From JAOTVV01 sp039591075 (GTDB taxonomy: Bacteria; Gemmatimonadota; Gemmatimonadetes; Gemmatimonadales; GWC2-71-9), in the NCBI GenBank assembly GCA_039591075.1, contig JBDHEI010000001.1, positions 1 to 64,000 on the forward strand: DNA of 64,000 nt, read 5' to 3'. Positions 14,790 to 23,928 of the stretch are shown here, in pieces (the first letter of the stretch is position 1; every line of letters begins with the position of its first letter). Both the position numbers and the translations under genes were made by a program. Under the pieces are notes generated by a model. It saw only the letters and a list, made by a program, of their open reading frames with translations. It was not told the origin of the DNA and made no database searches.

Positions 14790-17700
14790 TCATCGGCGCT
14801 GAGGCGATCCCAGCTTTCGGAGTTCGTGCTGAACGGTTGGGGAGAGATCCAGGATCTCCGCAACCGCGGCGTCCACTTGGTCGAGGGAGACATTGTCGTT
14901 CCGTTGGGCTCGCTCGGTCACTGCGGCCAGTTCGCTCAGGCCCCGCTCGGTCCGCGGAACCGGCAGTTGTGCCACCACACTCGCATTGATGCGACGGTAC
15001 CCACCTCGAGCCTCGCTTGCGATGACGGCTGCAAGAGCCCCAAACCAACTGGAGTTGAGGATTGCCGTGATTGCCAACGCGGTCATGCGGATCCGCACCG
15101 ATGCGATGTAGCAGCTGTTGAGTGGAATGGCGTCGCGTTGGTCGGTGGCGTCCAGCATTACGGCAGACGGTCGCGGTGCGATGTCGGGCCAGACAACTCG
15201 GTGGGGCCCAATGGCCGAACCCGTCCGAAACACGGCCCACAAAGGTCCACCGCGATAGTCGGAGCGTCGCTCGAGTCTGGTGCGATGCCGTTCGAGATAC
15301 CTGGCAGCACGAGGAGGAAGTGACGTGGACGGTCGACCCCGGCGGTCGCAGGCCCAGACGATCACCCGCGTCGCACCTGCGTGGAACGGCTTGACGTCAC
15401 GACCGCGAATGACCGGGCGCAGGACGCTGATCTCTATCGGTACTTCCTCTGAGCCGAAGCGCACCACGGCGAGAGAGCCTCGCTTCGTGATGAGTTGCCC
15501 CACGAACACGTCGTCAGCCCCCGTCTTGACCCCAAGCTGCGGTGTGACGACGTCCCGGAGTGGAACACCGCTCGCCCGGAAACGTTCGAGCGCCTCACGG
15601 CCGTGATTGGGAACGAGAATCCATGGCCCCGGACCCTGGAGCGCGGTCTGGCGCACGCTTGCGGACGCATCAAAGCCCAGCCGAATGCGGTGATCGTCCG
15701 GTGGCTCTGCCTTTTGCGCAATGATCGCGAGTGGATAGGTCGTGGCGCCAAAGCGCGCGGCCTGTCGGTCGGGGAGGCGATGGAGGTACGTGACGGTGGT
15801 CTCCCGCACCAAGTGGCGCCGCATCGCCTCGCCATATCCCGCCGACACCACCTTACTCGGCACGAGCAGGGCAACAGCTCCACCCGGTGCCGCGAGCTCC
15901 AAGAACCGCTCGAGAAAAGCGACAGACAGATCAGGGAGATGCGCGAACCCAGGCTTGTCCTGTGATTGCCAGAGTCGAAACCGCTGAGTGAGGCTGACCC
16001 GCATTGCCGGAGCGAGCCGTTCAGCGCGCACCCAAGGCGGGTTCCCAATGACAAGGTGGAAACCGCCATTGGTCATCACATCGGGGACGTGGACCTCAAA
16101 GGCGAAGAATGGGAGTGCGCCGTCATCGAGAACAGATTTGGCACGCCGGAGCGCTGCGAGATTCTGCCGAGTTTGAAGCAGGTGCCGCCGTTGGTCCGCG
16201 TTTAGTGATACCGGATGACCGAAGAGGTCCCGTCCTCGCGTCACGTGCTCGAGGTCCTGCAACTGCGCCTCCGTCGCACCGATTGATCGCTCGACCATCG
16301 ATTGCGCCAGTCGATGCTCGGCGCGGGCAAGTGCCGTCATGATGCGTCGAGTCGAGCGACCTCGGGTGTCGAACACCTTTCGTCGGATAGCGGCCACCTC
16401 CTCCACGATGTCGCGATTCGCGCTATGTCCTCCGCCAAGGGTCAGTCGGGCAGCCGCGATCGGGTCGAGAAGGGAATCACCCTGCCGGACCACGCCATCC
16501 AGGTTGGGGAGCGGAACGATACGGGAGATATCGGTGGTCGGATCGTCGGCCACGACGGCGAGCCACAGACGAAGCTCGGCCAGCCGAACCGCCATGGGAT
16601 TGATGTCCACACCGAAGAGATTCTCGCGCAGCACCCGTCGGCGCACCGTCCAGGGGTCGAGACGATGGTCGTCCTCGAGGCGCAACGTCAGGTCCGTGAG
16701 GATCTCGAGCGCGCCCAGTAGAAAAGCACCCGATCCGGCTGCGGGGTCGAGGATACGCAGGACACGGAGGGCGCGCTGCGCCTGCACCCGTTCGGTGCCG
16801 GGCAGCGGGTCACCGGCCACGAGGCGCCGTGCCGCCTCCGCCGACAGTCCGCCCAAGCGCGGGAGGGACGTGGCGAGTGCAGCCCTGACGACTTGGCGCA
16901 CGACGCTCTCCGGTGTGTAGAAGGATCCCGATCGGAGCCGCTCTCGAGAGTCCATCAACCGCTCGAAGACACGACCGAGCGTGTCGGGGGCCACGGCATC
17001 CACTTCCTCGGCTTCCCGGACACAAAACCGATACCTGTCGAAGAGCCGATCGAAGGCATGAGCCCAGAGCTCGTTGGAGAAGCTTGGCTGCCCGAGCCGC
17101 CGCTCGATCGCGTGCCGCTCGAAGAGTCCGCCATTGAGATAGGGAATCGTGCCGTACGCCCGATCCGTCGTGCGCTTGGCAGGCGGACGATTGAGGGTGC
17201 CGAAGAAGAGAGGGTCCAGGACGTGCTCATGGAAGGCGACTCCGCGAGCGAGGCTCTCGTCCAACCGCCGACGGAGATAGTCGTGTTTGCGGTCCAGCCA
17301 TCCCTTGGCCTGAATGAAATAGAGAAACAGGATTCTCGTGAGTGTCAGCAGAACCACCAGACGACGGTCTTCCTCACGGTGGCGGTCGTCGATAGTCGCC
17401 GCCATGCCGTCGAGCAGCAAGCTGAACTCCCGGAAGAAGTGCTCGCCGACCGCTTCGCTAGAGAGCGTGTCCGCGACACGCAGCGCATGCGCCAATGCCG
17501 TCGCGTCGCTCCGGGGTCGGAGTTCGCGGATCTGTGCCAGCGCGACCCGGGAGGGATGATGCAGACTCACCCCGAGGACCTTGGAGCTGCCGGGCGTGCC
17601 GAGCCGCGGCGCCGCGATGGCCAACTCCCCAGGGCCCAGGGCCACCGCCAACCCGCGCAGCCCGGACGCCGAGAGCCTGTGTGCCAATGTCCTTGCAGCG

Positions 17701-17867
17701 TCGCGGGGGGTGGTGCTCTGAACGGCGACGACCCGGAAGGCGTGCCATTTGGCGACCACCAGTGCGCCGTCTGCCCACGGCTCGCCAACCGGTCGATATC
17801 CGAGTCGAGCGAACACGGCGCTCAAGTGGGTAAGCGACTCGAGTTTCGAAAGGCTCTCGACAAGCAT
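14790..17867 (-). CDS. Large N6-adenine DNA methyltransferase (Eco57I/TaqI type)
   Basis: A 1025-residue protein. SAM-binding motif I is 'ILDPAAGSGAFLLGALE' near residue 375, preceded by the gating segment 'RLRSGSFYTPESVV'; the catalytic N6-adenine motif is 'IGNPPW' near 610. 'LLVPSKVVSAGYG' and the C-terminal half resemble the TaqI-like target-recognition region of type IIG, PglX and DrmMI enzymes. Residues 1-300 form an extra N-terminal domain; I see no clear PD-(D/E)XK nuclease motif in it. It would methylate adenine in a specific DNA site. It is the first gene of the pair; the helicase follows almost directly. DISARM (drmABC) and BREX core genes are absent nearby. Confidence 0.85.
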   Translation of the reverse strand: MLVESLSKLESLTHLSAVFARLGYRPVGEPWADGALVVAKWHAFRVVAVQSTTPRDAARTLAHRLSASGLRGLAVALGPGELAIAAPRLGTPGSSKVLGVSLHHPSRVALAQIRELRPRSDATALAHALRVADTLSSEAVGEHFFREFSLLLDGMAATIDDRHREEDRRLVVLLTLTRILFLYFIQAKGWLDRKHDYLRRRLDESLARGVAFHEHVLDPLFFGTLNRPPAKRTTDRAYGTIPYLNGGLFERHAIERRLGQPSFSNELWAHAFDRLFDRYRFCVREAEEVDAVAPDTLGRVFERLMDSRERLRSGSFYTPESVVRQVVRAALATSLPRLGGLSAEAARRLVAGDPLPGTERVQAQRALRVLRILDPAAGSGAFLLGALEILTDLTLRLEDDHRLDPWTVRRRVLRENLFGVDINPMAVRLAELRLWLAVVADDPTTDISRIVPLPNLDGVVRQGDSLLDPIAAARLTLGGGHSANRDIVEEVAAIRRKVFDTRGRSTRRIMTALARAEHRLAQSMVERSIGATEAQLQDLEHVTRGRDLFGHPVSLNADQRRHLLQTRQNLAALRRAKSVLDDGALPFFAFEVHVPDVMTNGGFHLVIGNPPWVRAERLAPAMRVSLTQRFRLWQSQDKPGFAHLPDLSVAFLERFLELAAPGGAVALLVPSKVVSAGYGEAMRRHLVRETTVTYLHRLPDRQAARFGATTYPLAIIAQKAEPPDDHRIRLGFDASASVRQTALQGPGPWILVPNHGREALERFRASGVPLRDVVTPQLGVKTGADDVFVGQLITKRGSLAVVRFGSEEVPIEISVLRPVIRGRDVKPFHAGATRVIVWACDRRGRPSTSLPPRAARYLERHRTRLERRSDYRGGPLWAVFRTGSAIGPHRVVWPDIAPRPSAVMLDATDQRDAIPLNSCYIASVRIRMTALAITAILNSSWFGALAAVIASEARGGYRRINASVVAQLPVPRTERGLSELAAVTERAQRNDNVSLDQVDAAVAEILDLSPTVQHELRKLGSPQRR

Positions 17868-17971
17868 GATCCGGTGGGTGTGAACCGAACCATGCTAGGA
17901 CCGAAGCGAGGAAAGCTGAGAAGCGAATCCGTGCGGCGTGGAGCAAAGGCGCGCACGCTATGGGGGGAGCC

Positions 17972-18502
17972 CTACCCCACGTCGAGCGCTCGAGCCTGAT
18001 CGAGATCGATGTCCCGTGCGATGGGCGGCGGCCACGCTCCTTCGCGTAGCTGGTATTCCATCATCACTCGCTCGTTTTGGATTCGCCGCCGGGTAGCAAC
18101 GTCGATCAGTCGCTGCCTAACGGCACCGTCGAGTTCCTGTTCATCGAGCCAACGGTGCTCCCCCTGCACCGGTTGCCACAAATCCAGAAAGAGATCGTGC
18201 CCGATCCACCGATCTCCGACGATCTCGGGAGGTCGGCAGAAGTTGGTGTACCATCCCGTGAACGTCCCATCGCGCAAGTGAAACCGCCCGATGTCGTACC
18301 AGCGATCTGGAAACACGTACCACACGATGGGCGCACCAGGCTCCTGAATCACCGATTCGTCGACATGGACGGAGCGGCCCTCATACGGATCGAGCAGCAG
18401 CACCTTGACGTCCGGTCGGTCGAGGACCAACGACTCTCGGTAGACTGTGGTCGCCTTTCCCGGGCGGCGGTACTCCAGCTGAATGGGTTGTGCCATGTTC
18501 AA
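17972..18502 (-). CDS. DUF402-family protein (FomD/nucleoside-diphosphatase-like)
   Basis: A 176-residue cytoplasmic protein with the DUF402 pattern: 'WYVFPDRWYDIGRFHL', 'FTGWYTNFCRPP', then acidic 'HDLFLDLWQPV' and 'LDEQELD', which in the family coordinate divalent metal for phosphate-ester hydrolysis. Family members act on nucleoside di/triphosphates (YtqA/Ntdp) or CMP-phosphonates (FomD). The substrate here is unknown. About 100 bases separate its stop from the methylase start. An alternative ATG lies two codons inside. It is divergent from the beta-lactamase-like gene. Confidence 0.75.
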   Translation of the reverse strand: MNMAQPIQLEYRRPGKATTVYRESLVLDRPDVKVLLLDPYEGRSVHVDESVIQEPGAPIVWYVFPDRWYDIGRFHLRDGTFTGWYTNFCRPPEIVGDRWIGHDLFLDLWQPVQGEHRWLDEQELDGAVRQRLIDVATRRRIQNERVMMEYQLREGAWPPPIARDIDLDQARALDVG

Positions 18503-18630
18503 AAACCTGCCGGTCGACGGGGACGCGCTACTGGCAAACTAGTGCGTGATGGAAGGGACGAGCAGACATGTGGCTTGAGAGGGGGTTCAACGCCGGTATA
18601 TTGCCATTGACGACTTCGGAAAGCGGCATC

Positions 18631-19545
18631 ATGCGCACGTTAGTCCTGAGCGGATTCACCGGTCTCCGGCTCGGCCTCGTTGCGGGGCTCGTGTTCGGGC
18701 TCGGATGCGCGCGAGACCGACCACTCGACTTCCGCGCTGCGATCGACAGAGAAATCCAGCGGAGCGGGGCCGAAACCGTCGGCATCTACTTCAAGGATCT
18801 GTCTACTGGTGATTCCCTTTTGCTCGATGCCGACACCCGTGTACACGCCGCGAGCATGATGAAGGTGCCGGTGATGATCCAGATCTTTCGGGATGTCGAG
18901 GCGGAGGCACTGGGTCTCGACGACAGCCTGGTCATCACGGCCACTTTCCGCTCGATCGTAGACGGTTCGGCCTACGAGTTGAGCGTTCCGGACGACAGCG
19001 ACACCACGCTCTATGGCCGCGTGGGCGAACGGGAGTCGGTGCGGGAGCTGATGGACCGGATGATCACGGTCTCGAGCAATCTCGCTACCAACATGCTGAT
19101 TCAACGGGTCGGCGCCGATCGAACGCAGCAGACAATGCGGGAACTCGGCGCGGACTCGATCGCGGTGCTGCGGGGAGTGGAAGACTCGAAGGCCTACCAA
19201 GCCGGTCTCAACAACACCACTACAGCCCGAGACCTGGGTATCGTGTTCTCCGCGATCGCTGAGAACCGTGCCGCGAGCGATGCATCGTGTCGCGAGATGG
19301 TGGAGATCCTGGTGAGACAGGAGTTCAACGAAGGCCTGCCGGCGGGACTACCGGCCGGAACCAGGGTCGCTCACAAAACCGGCTGGATCACTGGCATTCG
19401 TCATGACGGCGGGATCGTCTTCCTGCAGGACGGACGAGCGTATGTGCTTGTTGTCCTCACGCGGGGTATCGACGATGTCGACAAAGCCGACCAGTTGATC
19501 ATTGCTGTCTCCCGGATCGCGTACGGGCATGTAACCGGCAGCTAG
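18631..19545 (+). CDS. Class A beta-lactamase-like serine hydrolase, lipoprotein
   Basis: The 304-residue product begins with a lipoprotein signal with lipobox 'FGLGC' near residue 24. The serine penicillin-recognising fold is clear: S-x-x-K in 'HAASMMKVPVM', S-x-N in 'VSSNLAT', K-T-G in 'AHKTGWITG'. In the omega-loop region 'GVEDSKAYQAGLNNT' has Glu and Asn but wider spacing than the E-x-x-L-N of TEM/CTX-M-like enzymes, so it belongs to a divergent class A group that may or may not hydrolyse beta-lactams. The ATG at 18631 is chosen to give the signal. A GC-rich hairpin at 19586-19609 follows the stop. Confidence 0.8.
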   Translation: MRTLVLSGFTGLRLGLVAGLVFGLGCARDRPLDFRAAIDREIQRSGAETVGIYFKDLSTGDSLLLDADTRVHAASMMKVPVMIQIFRDVEAEALGLDDSLVITATFRSIVDGSAYELSVPDDSDTTLYGRVGERESVRELMDRMITVSSNLATNMLIQRVGADRTQQTMRELGADSIAVLRGVEDSKAYQAGLNNTTTARDLGIVFSAIAENRAASDASCREMVEILVRQEFNEGLPAGLPAGTRVAHKTGWITGIRHDGGIVFLQDGRAYVLVVLTRGIDDVDKADQLIIAVSRIAYGHVTGS

Positions 19546-19585
19546 GAGGCTGGGACGGTCCGGGGCAGGTCACCGAAAGCGAGGG

Positions 19586-19609
19586 GGGGGAGCGGTATTT
19601 CGCTCCCCC
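19586..19609. terminator. Hairpin between convergent beta-lactamase-like and mscS genes
   Basis: GGGGGAGC (19586-19593) pairs with GCTCCCCC (19602-19609) across an 8-base loop, with slippage possible in the longer G run. It lies 41 bases after one stop and 17 after the other, so it can end both transcripts. No clear U tract. Confidence 0.55.
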
Positions 19610-19625
19610 TCTCAGCAGTGAGCGC

Positions 19626-21329
19626 CTACGGCGTTGGCGGCGCCTGCTGCGGCTTCGGTTGACCCACGTGGAGGAACCGGAACGCCGGTGCCTCATAGGT
19701 CTTCGGCAAGTAATCGGGCGGAATCGTCACCTGATTGCCGTCCCGCTGCGCCCCGTAGTGGGGTGACATGATCTCTACGCCGGCCTCGTTGAACCTGTCC
19801 TGAATGTTCTGGTGCAGCTCCGAGTACGATCGGGCCATCACGTTCGGGTTGTTCGTGTACACGTTCAACTCGTATCTCACGTAGAAGTCGTCGAGGCTCG
19901 TCTGTAAGACAAATGGCTTGGGTTCCTTCATCAGTCCGGCCGTGGCCGCAGCTGCCGCGAGCAGCAGGTCTTGGACCTGCCGCCACGGAACGTCGTAACC
20001 GATTGTGACCCCGGTATGGAGGACCACTCCGCCTTCCTTGGCGGTGGAGCTGTAGTTGATGATGTGGCTCGAGAGCACCATGGCATTGGGCACGGTGATG
20101 TCGACGTTCTTAATAGTGCGAATCCGCGTAACGAGCAGCGTCTTCTCAACCACGTCTCCCACCGTGTCCGCGATTTTCACCCGGTCTCCCAGCTGGAACG
20201 GCCGCATGTAAGTCATCACCACACCCGCCACCACGTTCGCGATCGCCGATGACGACCCGAACGAGATCAACACACCCAAGAAGACCGAAATGCCCTTGAA
20301 TGCCGCGGTGTCGGAGCCAGGCATGTAGGGGTAGATGACGATCGCCGCGAAGACGATGACCATGAAGCGGACGATCTTGTAGGTCGGCTCGGCCCAGTCG
20401 AGATGGAATCCCGGGACAGCAATCGCGCCGCGTTCGATCCCGGTGAACAGCAGGTGGATGAACTTGAGGAGGTAGTAGAACACCACCACGATGACCGCGA
20501 TGGTGAACAGGTTCGGCACATAGGCGATGAAGTTGGTCCACACGCGCCCGAGCGGGTTGAGCACGTATCCGAAGATCGTGTCAGCGAGCCCCCTCGTCCA
20601 CGGGAAGAAGCTGAGGACAAGGGGCAAGTACACGTAGAAGACGACGACTACGGCGAAGATCCGTGCCACGCGCGCGACGAACAGGACGGTGTCGGTCAGT
20701 CGGTCCGCAGACAGTACCTCGAGCTTCTGGATCCGCAAAGACGGAATCTTCGTGCCGCGCCACGACTCGATGAGTCGATACAGTCCCGGGAAAAAGCGGT
20801 TGAGCAGCTTCAACACCACGACGAGTGCTGCGGTCGTGACCAGTGTGAGCAGGACGCCGATGAGGATGCTCTTCAGGGTCGCCCCGCCTTCCCCGCTTCG
20901 GATGGCACCCTGGATGGCGTCGGCGTATTGCTGCGCCAGGACGGCTCGCGCCAGTCCCGCCTCCGCGGCGTCGCGCTCCGTGACGGTCATCACGACCACG
21001 TCACCGACGCGGATGTCGGTCACCCCGAGCGTGTCCCGAACGACGAGATCGGTCGCCTTGGCGAGCGGATCGGCCGCGAGGGACTCCACGCGCTTGCCCA
21101 GGGCGGCGGCCCGCTCCTCTGGGGTGAATGGACCAAGAGTGCCGAACAGCCGAACCAACGTATCGCCGCGGAAGACGACCGGAGATCCCGCGGGGGTGAC
21201 GGCCTGCACCTGCGTTGTGTCTTCTTGCGCCGTGAGTGCGTGTGGCGTGCCGAAGACGAACGCGACGGTGGCGACCGCGCCCATCCACACGAGGCAGCGG
21301 CGTCGGAAGGATCGACTTCTAGTCTTCAT
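19626..21329 (-). CDS. MscS-family mechanosensitive ion channel
   Basis: 567 residues. The N-terminus is a signal peptide ending near 'PHALTAQE', followed by a periplasmic domain (residues 33-180), then about four to five membrane helices. The MscS core is near 350-420: 'GVLISFGSSSAIANVVAG' is the pore-lining TM3 and 'RPFQLGDRVKIADTVGDVVE' begins the beta domain. It opens under membrane tension to release solutes. Bigger than E. coli MscS (286), similar to the YbdG/MscK-like extended forms with an exported N-domain. ATG 21329 is used. It lies 23 bases downstream of a broken porin gene in the same direction. Confidence 0.88.
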   Translation of the reverse strand: MKTRSRSFRRRCLVWMGAVATVAFVFGTPHALTAQEDTTQVQAVTPAGSPVVFRGDTLVRLFGTLGPFTPEERAAALGKRVESLAADPLAKATDLVVRDTLGVTDIRVGDVVVMTVTERDAAEAGLARAVLAQQYADAIQGAIRSGEGGATLKSILIGVLLTLVTTAALVVVLKLLNRFFPGLYRLIESWRGTKIPSLRIQKLEVLSADRLTDTVLFVARVARIFAVVVVFYVYLPLVLSFFPWTRGLADTIFGYVLNPLGRVWTNFIAYVPNLFTIAVIVVVFYYLLKFIHLLFTGIERGAIAVPGFHLDWAEPTYKIVRFMVIVFAAIVIYPYMPGSDTAAFKGISVFLGVLISFGSSSAIANVVAGVVMTYMRPFQLGDRVKIADTVGDVVEKTLLVTRIRTIKNVDITVPNAMVLSSHIINYSSTAKEGGVVLHTGVTIGYDVPWRQVQDLLLAAAAATAGLMKEPKPFVLQTSLDDFYVRYELNVYTNNPNVMARSYSELHQNIQDRFNEAGVEIMSPHYGAQRDGNQVTIPPDYLPKTYEAPAFRFLHVGQPKPQQAPPTP

Positions 21330-21352
21330 GGCGTGTTCTTTCCCGCTTCTCA

Positions 21353-22021
21353 TCAGAAGCCGAACTGGAAGTTCACCAGCAGCTGATGATGGTCGACCGC
21401 GGTGTCCCGAATGTCGATCAGATAGTTGACTTGGAACTCGGTGACCGCCGTGGGCCACGCGTTGAAGCCGAGCACGAGCAGGTCGTTTCGATCCAGGCCG
21501 GCGTCGGCGTCGAACCCGTCAAAACGTGCCAACACCTGCGTCTTGGGCGAGAGCATGTAGCCGACCGTCGTGTGAAACCCCCACGGGCTGCGATCGATGC
21601 CCAACGTCGGCCGGAGCTCGGCATAGACCAGCTCGCCCGAGAGCAACCACCTGTCGAGCGTGAGACGTGCGTCCCCTCCCACATGAGTTCGCGTCCCGAC
21701 AAAGCCGGTCACGAAGCCGCCTCGGAACGTCGAGCCCTGGTCGTCGCTGTGCGCCACGTTGACCCCGACCTCGAGAGCACGGCCGGTTCCAGCCAGTCCC
21801 AGTCTGGGTGTAACGGCCACGCGGCCGGCATACATGAGGTTCTCGTTGTCGTTGCCGTTTGGCGTCGTGCCGTTGCCGTTGAAGATACCGCCGCTCACCG
21901 CCACGGTACGGCCACGATCGTTGAACCGCGCCTGGAGGCCGATCTGTCGACCGGGTACGAGGGCCGTAACCCCCTGCGAGCGGTTGACGTGGTGGTGGTG
22001 GGTGTGCGCGGCGAAGCTTAC
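21353..22021 (-). pseudogene. 5'-truncated phosphate-selective porin (OprO/P-like) remnant
   Basis: Residues from 'SQGVTALVPGRQIGLQARF' onward look like the C-terminal half of an OprO/OprP-type beta-barrel: 'VSGGIFNGNG', alternating strands such as 'SPKTQVLARFDGFD', and the closing aromatic end 'LLVNFQFGF'. Porins of this family are near 400 residues; here only about 220 codons remain. The frame continues upstream into the S9 peptidase gene without an ATG, GTG or TTG before 21904 (GTG, giving only 183 residues), and signal peptide and N-terminal barrel are missing. The junction with the peptidase gene (stop at 22023) suggests a deletion or rearrangement. The four-His run just before the porin-like part is probably out-of-context sequence. 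Confidence 0.6.
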
Positions 22022-22022
22022 G

Positions 22023-23891
22023 TCAGGGTACCTTAGCCGACAACGCCTCGGAGTCCGCGTCCTCGCGCCGTCCGCCGAGGTGCTTCGCGAGGAATTGCTC
22101 TGCAGTGGCGTAGAACCGCAGGCGGTTCTCGGGCTTTGCGAAACCGTGGCCCTCGTCCGGAAACAGCATGTACTCGTGATCGATCTCCTTCTCGCGCATC
22201 ACCGTGACAATCTGCTCGGATTCCGATTGCTTGACCCGAGGGTCGTTCGCCCCTTGCGCGATCAGTAGCGGAATCCGGATCCGGTCCACATGCGTGAGCG
22301 GGGATCGGGACAGAAGGAAATCGCGATCGCGTTCTGGATTCCCCACGCGCTCGTGTAACATGGTGAGATAACTGGACCAGTAGGGCGGGATGGTCTCGAT
22401 GAAAGTGATCAGGTTGCTCGGGCCCACGATGTCGACGGCGCAGCGAAACACGTCGGGGGTGAACGTCGCCCCGGCCAGCGCGGCATAACCCCCGTACGAC
22501 CCGCCATAGATGGCGACTCGGTCGGGATCGGCTATCCCCCGCTCGATGGCCCAATGAAGGGCGTCGACGAGGTCCTCATGCATCTTCCCGCCCCATTCCC
22601 GGTTTCCGGCATTCAGGAACCGCTTCCCGTAGCCGGTCGATCCTCGGAAGTTCACCTGGAGGCAGGCGTATCCCCGATTGGCGAACCACTGCGCCTCGGG
22701 ATCGTAGCCCCATGTATCCCGGTGCCACGGCCCTCCATGAACGTCCAATACCATGGGGAGACGCTTGGGCTCGACGCCGGGTGGCAGAGTCAGATAGCCG
22801 TGGATGGTGAGACCGTCTCGTGCCGCGAGCGTGATTGGCTGCATCTCGGCGAGTGTGTAGGCCGAGAGGTCGGGCCGAGTATGCAGCAAGAACGTCCCTG
22901 ATCGGGTTCGACGGTCGAAGGCGTAGTACGAGACGGGCCCCGTGTCCTGGACGAACTCGACGATCCAGATCTGATCGTCGTGCGTGCGACTGTGGACGGT
23001 GAAGTCTCCGGGGTTCAGCGCACGTATGGCCTCGATGTCTTCCGCCAGAGCCGGGTCGAGGACTTCCCAGTCGAGGCGGGCGCGAGTGAACGCCACCATC
23101 TGAATCGCCCTAGTGTCCTGATGAATGTGCACACTACTCACGTCGTATTCCGGATCGGCAGCGATGACTTCGAGTGCTTCGCTACTCAGGGCTAGCGCAC
23201 ACAGCCGTGCGGCGTTCACGTCTCGCGAATCGACGAGATACAGCGTGCCGCCGTCGAGCGTGAAGCCGAGAGGCCAGCTCGTCATCGCATCCTCCGGCCC
23301 CCACACGAGCAGCGAGCGCCAGTCGTCATTCGGCCCACTTCGCACGAGCAGCTCCGACCCGCCCTCCGGGGTGGAGGCCAATGCCGCCCTGACGTGAAAG
23401 GCGGTATCGGCAATCCACCCCAGCACGTTGCCGGGGTTCTTCGCGACCAGCTCGAGCGCGTTCGACCGAAGATCCAGATGATAGACGTCGTGCAGCCGCC
23501 GGTCGTCTTTGTTCATGGCGATGAGCAACTCGGACGGGTGCCGCTTGTCTCGGGCCACGAGCTGGACCTGCACGGACTCGAAGGGCGTTAGATCGTCGAC
23601 CGTTCCCGTCTCCAGCGCGACCTTGTGAAGCCGCCAGTTCTCGTCGCCACCCACATCCTGCAGGTAGAGGACATGCTTGGTGTCATGTGCCCAGAAGTAG
23701 GCGCGGACCCCACGATCGGTGTCACGGGTGATCGGCCGGAACTCCTCGCCGTTGATATTGCCGACCCACACGTTTAGCACACCGTCCAGCGGTGCCAGAT
23801 ACGCCAGGTGGCTGCCGTCCGGGGAGACCTGCGGGTCGGCCTTCTCCGGATTGCCGAAGAGAACGGATCTGGGAATCAGCGGCGGCAGCAT
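22023..23891 (-). CDS. S9-family (prolyl oligopeptidase-like) serine peptidase
   Basis: A 622-residue protein with the two-part S9 plan: an N-terminal beta-propeller (about 1-360; 'ADPQVSPDGSHLAYLAPLDG' is a typical propeller start) and a C-terminal alpha/beta hydrolase domain. The nucleophile elbow is 'YGGSYGGYAAL' (G-x-S-x-G-G), the acid lies in 'QGANDPRV' and the His in 'PDEGHGF'. No signal peptide, so probably cytoplasmic; it cleaves short peptides. GAGGG precedes the ATG at 23891. Downstream it runs into the porin remnant. Confidence 0.9.
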   Translation of the reverse strand: MLPPLIPRSVLFGNPEKADPQVSPDGSHLAYLAPLDGVLNVWVGNINGEEFRPITRDTDRGVRAYFWAHDTKHVLYLQDVGGDENWRLHKVALETGTVDDLTPFESVQVQLVARDKRHPSELLIAMNKDDRRLHDVYHLDLRSNALELVAKNPGNVLGWIADTAFHVRAALASTPEGGSELLVRSGPNDDWRSLLVWGPEDAMTSWPLGFTLDGGTLYLVDSRDVNAARLCALALSSEALEVIAADPEYDVSSVHIHQDTRAIQMVAFTRARLDWEVLDPALAEDIEAIRALNPGDFTVHSRTHDDQIWIVEFVQDTGPVSYYAFDRRTRSGTFLLHTRPDLSAYTLAEMQPITLAARDGLTIHGYLTLPPGVEPKRLPMVLDVHGGPWHRDTWGYDPEAQWFANRGYACLQVNFRGSTGYGKRFLNAGNREWGGKMHEDLVDALHWAIERGIADPDRVAIYGGSYGGYAALAGATFTPDVFRCAVDIVGPSNLITFIETIPPYWSSYLTMLHERVGNPERDRDFLLSRSPLTHVDRIRIPLLIAQGANDPRVKQSESEQIVTVMREKEIDHEYMLFPDEGHGFAKPENRLRFYATAEQFLAKHLGGRREDADSEALSAKVP

Positions 23892-23928
23892 GGACTCAGG
23901 CCCTCATGCGTGGTGGTGCATGTCGCCT

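Noticed and set aside
12476..17867. Assigning the methylase-helicase pair to DISARM or BREX
   Set aside because: The core genes that define those systems (drmA, drmB, drmC; pglZ, brxC) are not present on either side.
20403..21429. Two long plus-strand frames antisense to mscS
   Set aside because: Composition rich in Glu/Arg/His with no motif; the minus strand codes for a clear MscS channel.
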